Part shown: positions 54,041-63,168 of the stretch, piece after piece | Layout of the letters: the number at the start of each line of letters is the position of its first letter | Numbering within the stretch: position 1 is the stretch's first letter | NCBI RefSeq assembly: GCF_000417875.1 | Contig: NW_006920872.1 | Location: 168,197 to 232,196 of the forward strand | From: Pseudozyma flocculosa PF-1 | Lineage: Eukaryota > Basidiomycota > Ustilaginomycetes > Ustilaginales > Ustilaginaceae | Reading direction: 5' to 3' | DNA: 64,000 bases | The notes under the pieces: model-generated | What the model was told of the DNA's origin: nothing | Database searches by the model: none | What the model saw: the letters and a program-made list of their open reading frames with translations, nothing else | Made by a program: the position numbers and the translations under genes

Positions 54041-57000
54041 TGCGCTGTCATGCCCTGCTCTGCATCGCGGTCCAGAACTTGGAGGCCGGCTGGAAACAGC
54101 CTAGCGCAGGCACACAAAAAGGTTGCAGAACGACACCTCTGGCTGGAGCGACACCACGCGTTACGTTGCTCTCGTGGTCTCGGTTGGCGACGAGGGGTAA
54201 AGAGGCCAGGCAGAAGGGAAGTGCGGCGCGATGGAAGTCGAAGAGACAAGCAAGGTGGGGCTGTCCAGGCGGCCGGTCGGTCTACAGTGCATACCTGCTT
54301 CAGGCCTGTTTCTCTACCACGTGGCTAAACTCTTCACTGGCCCTGCGACGTCAGGGAGAGAGGAAAGGCCCGCCGTGCCCTTGTACGTACTGTCTCCTGC
54401 CTCTGAGCGAGGAGAGCCAGAGCGAGGGCCGATCTGCTGAGGAGCAGCGAGGGAATCAGGCAGGCAGGGAGCAGCAAGGTCGAGCTCGAGCTCGCGTATG
54501 CCGCCATCGGCGCTTATCTCTGCGGCTGCCGCCGAACTTGGGCCGATGGTTCGGTCAGGCGCGCCGTACAGTGCGTGGCCAGGCTAGGTGGCATAGATGC
54601 TGGGTCGTTTGCTCTGTCGGTCGGTTGGTCGGTCGTTCGGTCGAGGCGCTCCAGGGCAGTGGGCGCCGGACCTTGCCGCTGGTTTGCCTGCGTTCGGAAG
54701 TCATCCGAGGGAAGAGTCCAACGTGGTTCGGATGCATCCACGGCCGGCATATGGCCGAAGACGCGCCTCTCCCGAACACAGAAGGCGAGCGCAGCTGCCG
54801 CCCGCGGCCGGGGTAGCCTAGCCTGGCAGGCAGACAAAGAGGCAGGCAGGTACTGTAGCGGAAGGGCAGAGGGCAGATGAGCAGTCTCCAACCGTGACAG
54901 CGCATGAGCTGGCCCCGGGTGCAGGTGGAGCACGTTTTTCTGAAACCGCCTTATGGTCGTCAGACACGAGCCCGGACAGGTTAGGGCAGGACAGGGCAGG
55001 ACAGGGCAGACTGAGATGGAGAGCCCAGGCTAAGGACCTGGAGCGCTGCAACCCCCGCGGCCTAGCTCTTTAGCTTGTCCTGCTGGCCTCGCTTGCAACG
55101 ACGAGAGTGCGGGGCAGGCACCCCTGCCGTGGGCCGCCCACCGCCTTGACCCTCCATCTTAGATCAGATCCCGACTCAGGTTCCAAAGCCACGACCACCG
55201 CGCCGGCGTCGCCGTCATGGTTTGGAACTCAAAAGCAAGGCGAGCATGAAGGGATGATCAGGAGGAAAAACAACACGCACGTAGGCGAGCTCTTCCCTCG
55301 ACCCCCAGAGTTGCCCCCCCGCAGCGTTCGGCTTCGGATCGGGCCGCGGCCCCAGCCTGCCTGGCCTCTTACTGTAGCGTGTTTGCTGCGATGCGCGGCG
55401 CAACGAGCCAGCAGCAAACGCTAAACCGCAGATGGATGGACCATGGTACGAGGCATGAATTCGTACGCCCCTTTGCCCGGCCGCCCGTCTTCCTCGCCGG
55501 CCTTGCCTCGAGGCCACCAGAGGACCGCGTGCGTGTCTAAGGAACGAGGGTGGTCCAGGCTCAGGTCGACGTACGCTTCCTGGCCCCCTCTACCCTCCCT
55601 CTGCTGCTTCGCCACCCTTCTCTGGCCGCATCGTCTTGGTGTCTGGACTTTCAGAAATCGCAGCGCTCGTCTGTCTAGAGCACGTTCGCACCTCGTCCGC
55701 ACGCCTACGTCTCTCGTCCTCTGGTGCTTCGACCGAGGCAGGGCAGCCTGGGTTGGCGAAGCGGACCACGCGGTCGGGTTCCGGACCCCGCACGCAGCTG
55801 GCGTGCACAATCAGGTCTGGCTGGGGGCTCGGCGCGGTGCCGTGCGGCACTGTACGGTGCGGTGCGCTGCTCGACGGCGGCGGAGTCACGAATCATGGAA
55901 CAGGGCAGCTGGTCGGGGTTTGGTTTTCGCTGCTTCGCTACGGCCAGCGCAGCAACCAATGTACATCAACTGTACGTACGGCAGCGTCCGGCGCTCCGCC
56001 CGATTGCCCTGCCTCCGGAGCCTCTCGTCAACAGACCTGGCAGGCATCCTGTGCAGCTACAAGTGCAATCACATCACATGGCCCTGCCCCCAAACATGGC
56101 TCGAAGAGCTCCTGTGCCAGACTACCTACGCGGCAGCTCGTCGTGAGCGGGACGCTGCCGCTCGAAGTCGGCTGCTCTCTTCGTTGTCCCGGAAACCAGA
56201 CAACACGTCCCGTAGCCCACCCTTCGGCTCGCATCCGGAGACGAAGCAAGGCAAGGACGACGACCTGCCGCACCGTGGCTGCACGTTTGTCGGAGCCGTG
56301 TCCGCTCCCGGGGCCAACACCCTCGCCCCGCAGTCGCAATCCGCTCCGATGAGGTCACCATGGTTCGAGGGGGTTCAACCGGGCGGGACATCTTGATCAA
56401 GCGAAGATGTAGCTAGCCCTGGTAGCATCGACGATCGAGCCGCGGCTCAAAGCAACAGGAGCGAGACTTAGAGCAAAACAAGACGTCGACAAGCTAGGCG
56501 ATATCGGCCAGGCACGGACGATACCGGAGAGGCGCAGCTTGTGAGCGGCTCGAGCCTAACCGCTGCGTTCCATGTTGATGTCCAGCGAGGGCGGCCAGCG
56601 GCCCAAGATGATAGGCTGAACGGAACAAGGTCTCGCCTGCTCGCACTCCTGGCGGCTGTGGGTGCGGGTACAAGGGCAGCACCACGTCCTACACGCTCGA
56701 CTGCTGCTTCTGCTTCCGCCGCCGCCGCTGGACGCGCTGCTCCCGTATCGCCTAGCTGCACTGCACTGCGCTGCACACGTCGGAAGCATTGCTCGACGAG
56801 ACGTGGCAGCAGCAGCAGCTCGCGGAGACGGAAGCGCGGCAAAGGCTCGCCCGCACGCAGGCAGTACTGGGCTGCTTTTGGCCCGGTCTTGCCTGTGCAT
56901 TGCCTCTGCCTCGCCTCGCCGCGCCTCGCCTCGCCTTGCCCTGCCCTGCCTTTGCCTTGCCCACTCTCCCTTGCTCTCGGGTTCGGCTTCGGGTTCTCCG

Positions 57001-57882
57001 CCGCCCGCTGTCGCTGAGCGGAGCTGGCAACGAGCATCGTCAAAGGGGGCATGATGGTGCAAGGCACGGCGCGGCGTCGCAATGCAAAGCAAGGCAAATC
57101 AGCGCAGCGCCCAGCAGGCAGACAAGTCGACTGGCTCGAGCTGCTTGGTCGTCAGGTCGCTCAGGCAGGCCAGGCAGGCCGTGCAGCTCGCGCGAACTCG
57201 AGTGCAGCAGAGTCGACGAACCAATGACAAGAGCACGGCATGGGCGGATGTGTGTACGTCAGCAATCTTGGTCTTGGAATCAGAGATTGGGATTGAGATG
57301 GCAGTAGCAATTGGGGGCGTGTCGCGGCGGCGCTCGCCTGCACTTGCAAACCTTGGCCCAACTGATGCTCGTCTGTCACCGGCACCACGATGCTTGCTGG
57401 CCGTGGACCTGGTGTGGCTGTCGAATGTGGGCGTCGCAGCCATGGTTCGACCTCGGCCTCTCGCGTGCAGCGAGCAGGCGGGCGTGCGTGTCGGTCATGC
57501 TCCAGGCAGCTTCGAGACGCCGCACCGCGTGTCGGGCTCGACTGGCCGTTGGCGAGCCTCGCCGTGAAAGAAGGCGCCACCGTGGCGGCGAAGGCGGCGG
57601 CGGCGGCGGCGGATGCTTGGCGGCGAGGGCGGAAGGGTACCTTCATTCGTGCGAGAATTTGGGGTGCCAGACTACGATCTCGGAAGTCGGACTTTATCTG
57701 CGCCCGGACTTTTGTTGCTGGCTGTCGGGCAGCAGCTACGGCTTCTTCGAACTCGCGGGTGAACCTTCGCCTCGACATCATTCCTCCACCTTATCCTCTT
57801 TGTGCCCTCAGCCTGCTGCCCGCTCTCCACGACAGGACCCTCAACCAACGGCTGCCATCTTCCCATCATCGATCCTGCAGCG

Positions 57883-59673
57883 ATGGCCATCACACCGTAC
57901 CACGACGACGTCGTTCAGTACGGCGATGTCCAGGCCGAGGCCGGGCCCAGCACGCCCAGCTACGACCCCGAGGCGCTGGCGCTGGCACCGCACCACCTCC
58001 TCACCGCCTTTCCCGGCCTCAACGTGTGCGCGCCCATGGTCCGCTACTCTAAACTCCCCTTTCGCGCACTCGTATCCCGCTACGACTCCCACATCAACTT
58101 CACCCCCATGATCCTCGCAAAGGAGTTTAGCAGGAGCCAGGGCGCGCGCGACGCCGAAATGTCGACAAACCAGTGGGAAAGAGGCACCTACGACCTCACC
58201 CCGGGTGTCGCAGAGGCGAGCGCCAGCGCACAGCGCCTGCTCGAGCACAAGGGCAAGAGCAGAGAGGCTGATGGCGACGGCATGACGAGCGGCGAGCAGC
58301 GCAGAGAGGCTGCGGCCGACGAGGCGAAGGCGCGCAGCAAGAGGATCCGCGTCAGGGGCGCAGTGGTGACGCAGTTCGCCTCGAGCACGCCCAAACCCCT
58401 CGCCGACGCCTGCGAGCTCGTGGCCAACACCGTCGATGGCGTCGACCTCAACTGCGGATGGTAGGTAATGACCCTTTGACCCTCTGGAACGCCTCTGCGG
58501 CGCGCCTACTGCGGCTGACCGGGCCTTTCTCTCACCACTCCTCTCTCACGCCCTTCCTTAAGCCCGCAGAAGTGGGCTTACGATGAGGAGCTTGGCTGCT
58601 ATCTGCTGCGGAAGCCCGAGATTGTACGAGACATGGTCAGAGCTGTCAAGGCGAGGCTCGGCGAAGACTTTTGCGTCAGCGTCAAGATCCGTGTCGATGA
58701 GGACTTGCAGTGAGTGACCAGCGCCACCTCACATGTCGCACGTTCCATGCTCATCTTTCACCTCATCTCTCTCCTTCTCCCTCACCCAGGCTGACAGACC
58801 AGCTGGTGCGGACAGCGCTCCACGCCGGCGCCTCGATCCTGACGATCCACGGACGCACGCGGCACCAGGCCTCGACGCATCCAGTCAATCTGGACGCGAT
58901 CAAGTTCGCCGTCGACGCTGCCAACTCGTGCGGCTTCCGCACCTCGCGGGGTTCCAAGGGCGGCGCCGCAGCTCAGTTCGCCGATGGCGGAAGCGGAGGC
59001 CTGGTGCCGTGCGTGGCCAACGGCGACGTCTGGACGCTCGACGAGGCGATCGAATGGAGGCGCCGGACCGGTGCGAGCGGAGCCATGAGCGCGCGTGGCC
59101 TCCTCGCCAATCCGGTGAGTTTGACCTGCCTGCCGAGGATCGACCGGTAATGGCACGTGTCGTTGACGGATCTTTCTGCGTCTTGCCGCATCCCGATGCC
59201 CCCTCCGTTGTCATCGACCCAGGCGCTATTCGCTGGCTACGACAAGACGCCCGCCGAGGCAGTGTCGCTGTTCACGACGCTAGCCACCAACTGGAGCCTG
59301 CACACGGCCCTGACGCAGTGAGTCGACGACCTTTTCCTGCCCCACCCTCCTGCATCAAGAGGGACGCTGACCCGAACCTCGCCGCCGACCCACTCTCGCT
59401 CTCGATCTCGTGCCGTGTCGAACCAGCCGGCACCTGGCCTACATGCTCGAGTCGAGCTTCGAGAACCGCTCCGAGGCGATCCACTTCAACAGCCTCAACA
59501 GCGTGCCCGCCATCCACGACTGGCTGGGCGAAAACGGGTACCTGGGCGGATCCCTGGGGCGGACGCACTTTGACCCGCTGGCCGACTTTTTCGGCTACCG
59601 CCAGCCGTCCAAAATTGCCGACCCGCTGCGCATCGACGAGATGCTGCGAGGGTTCGGCGTCGTCGCTGTCTAG
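57883..59673 (+). CDS. DUS4: tRNA-dihydrouridine synthase, DUS4 type, 5 exons, 463 aa
   Basis: A flavoenzyme that reduces uridine to dihydrouridine at D-loop positions 20a/20b of tRNAs. Exons 57883-58460, 58563-58709, 58790-59114, 59223-59317 and 59427-59673 (TAG), all frame-consistent. Family blocks: VCAPMVRYSKLPFRALVSRY and FTPMILAKEFSRS at the FMN-binding start; VVTQFASSTPKPLADACELV; DGVDLNCGCPQKWAYDEELG, assembled across intron 1, with catalytic Cys about 193; VKIRVDEDLQLTDQLV; and HAGASILTIHGRTRHQ for phosphate binding. A charged insertion of about 50 residues precedes VVTQFAS and makes it longer than yeast Dus4. The DUS4 call rests on these blocks resembling Dus4 more than Dus1-3. Convergent with ASF1 (209 bp between stops). 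Confidence 0.93.
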
Positions 59674-59882
59674 TGGGCTTCGCGGCGAACCGAAGACGAT
59701 GACGGACGGAGAGGATGGAAGGGGACAGTGGAGTGTGACGTGCTATTCGGGGATACCTGAGAGATGCGGACCTGACGCTCGAATGGAAGGACGTTGGGGC
59801 TGGGTGGTATACAGTTCTAGAGCGGCCGTGGTGGGGGTTGGGCTTGATTGGATCTCGTGTGCTGTCCGGGCGCGAGTGAGGC

Positions 59883-60853
59883 CTACGAGACGGGCACAGA
59901 CGAGAGAGAGTTGGACTCTGACGCTGCTGGTGCCGCCGCGGCCGGGTTGGTGGCAGAAGATGCGGCCTTGTCGTCCGAGTCCCTGCGATGTCAGGGGCAC
60001 GGTTGAGCGTAAGTCAAACAAGTCCGGAATCAGCCATATGCGCTTCGGCGGCAGCTTGCCTGCCGGACCTCTCTCTCTCTCTCCTCCCCCTCTCTCTGCA
60101 TCTGCATGCGCAACGGGGAACGCCCCACGGAACTCACCACTTGATGTTGAAGCGCGTGACTCTGGGCTTGCTGACGAGGACCTCTCTCCTGACCTTGGAG
60201 AGGTCGACCTGCTCCGGCGGGTTCTCGCGCAGCTCCTCGGTCTCGTAGGCGTTGTTGACGTAGTATCCGACGCGGATAAATTCGGCGTCCTTGTACGACG
60301 CGGTGAGGAGGATGACGGTGACGCCGAGCAGGTCCGAGGCCGGGATCTTGTCGGGCGAAGGTGCGGCCGCCTCAAACTCGAACGAGTTGACGCCGACGGG
60401 TACCGGCCCCACCATGCAGTTGTCGAGCTCCTGGTCGTACGACTCGGATTCGGCCGAGCCGACGTAGATTAGCTTCCACTCGATGTCTGGTACCGTCGAT
60501 GAGGAAAGAGGGAGGAGGCGGGATCGAGCCAGGAGGAGCTTTCAGCAAGCTGGAATAAAAGGAAGAGCGCCCAGTCGATCGTCGACCCCACCGACCCGGG
60601 GAGGGACGAACTCACCATCTTCCAATGGTGCGATGCACTCGAATGTGATTTTGAAGATATACGGGTCTGCAAGAGCACAGAGACGGGGAGAGAGGGGGAG
60701 AAAGACGATCGCCATTAGTCACACCGAACAAACTTGCAGTTGTGGCAGCAATGCGCAGATGCGAGTGTGCGGGGGCGCCGGGACCGAGCACTGACCAGAG
60801 AACTTTGCCTCGGCGTTGAGGATGTCGATGGCTTGTAGGTGGACGATGGACAT
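59883..60853 (-). CDS. ASF1: Histone chaperone ASF1, 4 exons, 185 aa
   Basis: Binds the H3-H4 dimer and hands it to CAF-1 or HIRA during nucleosome assembly and exchange. Exons on the complement: 60853-60796, 60666-60616, 60486-60138 and 59982-59883 (TAG). The core begins [31 protein letters not shown] (over two introns) and includes the histone-contact strands [57 protein letters not shown] and [10 protein letters not shown]. If exon 3 were terminal the protein would stop right after RFNIKW at TGA 60134-60136. That TGA is created by a GTGAGT donor (60137-60132). Splicing to CGCAG|59982, with CTGAC just upstream, continues as [14 protein letters not shown], which matches the Trp-Asp-acidic start of fungal ASF1 tails. 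Intron 1 uses a GTCAGT donor. Confidence 0.93.
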
Positions 60854-62081
60854 GGTCGGTTGTGCGAGCTGGCGGCGGCGGTGTCGTTGAGGGAAAGTGG
60901 TGGGGGTTGGGGTTGTGGTGGTGCGGCGCTGTGCGGCGCTGTGTGGTGCGGTGCGGTGCGGTGCGGTGCGGTGCTGGTGCTGGGTGTTGGACGAGAAGGA
61001 TAGGCCGTCAAGGGTGCGGGTGTCTCGTCGGCTTGCCTGCTTGCTTGGCTTCTCGGCCCACCCCTTTGTGCAGGCTCAACTTCGACGGGGCCACAGGCTG
61101 GCGCAACGAAGGGCGCGGCGCGGCGCGGCGCAAAGTGCCGTTTCTCTACTCCAATCTGACCGACGACGGCGCTTCGGTGCGCGTCCATCTACGCGACGCG
61201 ACTCACGGCACCGAATCAGTCAATCGGGAAATGGGATCGGGCCGGTCCTCGCCATTTCTCGCCAGCTCCGCATCGACGTCATCGCCACCGCCCTCCCTGG
61301 GCTGTGTATCCGACAGATGAACACAGCCACACGCTTTCGCCTCGGTTTGACGAGATGATGATGGTGATCAAGAATCGACGACAACGCAACACCGTACCGA
61401 CCGACGTGCCGACCGACTGACCGTTCGGCGTCCGGGGCGAAGCTACGGGGTTATGGTGGCGATCCGGTGGTGGCTTTTCCCGGCGGCGTTTGCTTTTGGC
61501 ACCCCGCGAGGCCAGGCCAGGCACAGCAAGCCAACAGGTAGGCAGGTCGACGTTGAGCCCTGAACCCTAGGCTGGCCGTGCATAGCCTTCTGGCGTCGAT
61601 GTCGCAGCCAGGCCAGCATAGGGCTGATGACACGAGCAGCGGGCTGAGCAGCAGCGCAGCGCAACGCAACGCAACGTGGGTGGAGCAATAATGGGGGTCG
61701 CGACCCGGCGGCAAGACGGGTTCAATGACCTCATTGTTGAGCTCTAAATTTGGCATCTCAGCGAGCAGCGCTGCCCCCCCGCCGCTACACGCTGCCGCCA
61801 CCAGAATAGAAGTGGGCCACCCCCGCCCTGGCTTCGCATGACGACAACGACGGCCCCTCTCGTGAAGCCAGCTGAGCTGTCGTCTCAGAGTGTGACGCAG
61901 CAGCTTTGGCGTGAGCTGGTCGGTCGTTCCTGACGAGCTCGAGCAAAGGGACAGACAGACATATAAACCCAGCCTTTCGTCGCTTCCTCTAGCCGGTCAG
62001 ACACCATCACACCATCCATCTTCCACCACCCTCTGCGCGACCCACTCACCACTGACGAACCAACCAAAACGACCGCCCATC
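60854..62081. other. 1.2 kb divergent intergenic region ASF1 / small helical protein
   Basis: Holds both promoters. A GGTGC pentanucleotide repeat lies at about 60944-60973, near the ASF1 start. A possible TATA-like ATATAAA at 61960-61966 lies 116 bp upstream of ATG 62082. No gene recognised. Confidence 0.5.
61960..61966 (+). promoter_or_regulatory. TATA-like element upstream of the 195-aa helical protein gene
   Basis: ATATAAA, 116 bp before ATG 62082, followed by a CT- and CA-rich leader with several CACCATC copies. Its position fits a core promoter. Confidence 0.5.
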
Positions 62082-62873
62082 ATGGACAGCAAGGTTATCA
62101 AGAAGGAGGAGAAGATGCTGCACAAGCAGGAAAAGGCCGACGACAAGGCAGTGCACCAGGTGCGTCGCCTCCCTGCTCCTCTCTGCCCCTCGCGTGGCCT
62201 GTCTCGCTGACTCCATGATGCGCACTCACATGTTGGGGGGGCCCAATCTCGCACTGCACAGGCTGAAAAGGCGCTCAGCAAGGACACCAAGAAGGAGACG
62301 AAGCTGGTCAAGGAAAAGGAAAAGGCGCAAAAGGAGCTCGAAAAGAGCGTCAAGGCAGTGAGTTGCCACCTGTCCGTCGTTGGCCTCACCGGTGCTTGCC
62401 TGCTCACACCGATCCCTCATCCGCCTTGATCCTGGATACTGGGTCGCACCGCCGCGTAGGAGCACAAGACGCAGGCCAAGCTGGACAAGGCGACGACCAA
62501 GCACAACGAGTCGGTGCGACACATTGACGAGGCGCGGATGCGCATCAACAATGCCGAAAAGGCCCTCGCCCAGCACCACGGCCACCTCGAGGACACGCAG
62601 CACCGCGTCGAGCAGGCCCACCACGCAAAGGCCTCCAACGACCACATCCGCTCCGACAAAAAGAGCCAGCTCCTCTCGACGGCCGCCGTGTCCCACAACC
62701 CCATGGGCCAGAACGAACACGTTCAGCCCGTCGGCATCCACGGCGCCAATGGTACCGCCACCGGCACTGGCACCGGCGCAGGCATGACGAACGGCACCGT
62801 CGGTCAGGACCACCCCGCCACCTATGCCGCTACGCCCTCTCACCCTGCCACCAACCCCCAGCCCGCCTTCTAG
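62082..62873 (+). CDS. Small highly charged helical (coiled-coil) protein, 3 exons, 195 aa
   Basis: Not assigned to a characterised family. Exons 62082-62159, 62262-62357 and 62460-62873 (TAG), all phase 0. Residues 1-120 are almost entirely Lys, Glu, Ala, Gln, Asp and His (MDSKVIKKEEKMLHKQEKAD; KKETKLVKEKEKAQKELEKS; HNESVRHIDEARMRINNAEK) and should form a long amphipathic helix or coiled coil. The tail is Gly/Thr/Asn/Pro-rich and unstructured. Similar short helical proteins are common in basidiomycetes, and some are annotated as Ncp1-like DNA-binding or stress proteins; I cannot tell which applies. It has its own TATA-like element 116 bp upstream. Three short exons with exact frame support expression. 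Confidence 0.8.
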
Positions 62874-63168
62874 GTGTGCGGCGGCCGAGTTCTCTGCGCC
62901 AAAGAGGCCGCAGCGGGCGGAGTCGTGCCCCTGGGCGCTGCTGGAGGAGAGGAAGACAAAACGGTCCCCTTCCACGACATCTTGATACCATCGGTCGCCG
63001 CACCGTTCCTTCCACGTTTTAGCCGCCTTCTCTGTATCTACTTAGGGCCTCCCACTTGTCCCGACATCCGTCAATTGATACCTCGCCCTCGTCCATCTCT
63101 GCACACCCGCGCCTGGATTGTCGATGATGCTCTATTGCGAATTATCGATGAAAGGCTACCGCAGGCGC
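62874..63168. other. Convergent 3' flanks, no gene
   Basis: 295 bp between the stops of the helical protein gene and PEX6. Nothing recognised. Confidence 0.6.

Larger units (their letters stand above)
51687..57882. other. 6.2 kb gene-free region between a Zn2Cys6 factor and DUS4
   Basis: The longest stretch without a recognisable gene. It lies between two divergently transcribed genes, so it holds both promoters. It contains the tandem arrays at 53884-54040, decamers of related sequence on the opposite strand at 54983-55010 (GGGCAGGACA type), and many GCCTG/CAGGC runs. All long frames translate to Arg/Ser/Pro/Cys-rich sequence without family blocks and are paralleled by equally long frames on the other strand. 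A long non-coding transcript or distal regulatory region is possible. No tRNA, transposon termini or AT-rich centromere-like core was seen. Confidence 0.6.

Noticed and set aside
53881..54816. A 311-codon + strand frame with a Cys/Leu/Pro-rich repeat (ALPCSALLCP)
   Set aside because: The repeat is just the decamer array read in frame: 3 x 10 bp gives a 10-residue period in any frame. The complement gives an equally regular RAGQSRAEQG repeat. No start context or homology.
55443..56396. A 317-codon + strand frame in the 6.2-kb gap
   Set aside because: Arg/Ser/Pro/Cys-rich throughout, with comparable frames on the other strand and no domain or splice support.
51687..57882. Centromere or transposon island
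   Set aside because: No AT-rich core, no terminal repeats, no transposase or reverse-transcriptase frame, and no target-site duplication that I could find by eye.
58733..60472. A 579-codon + strand frame spanning DUS4 exons and ASF1
   Set aside because: It runs through established introns of DUS4 and antisense to ASF1, with no conserved blocks.
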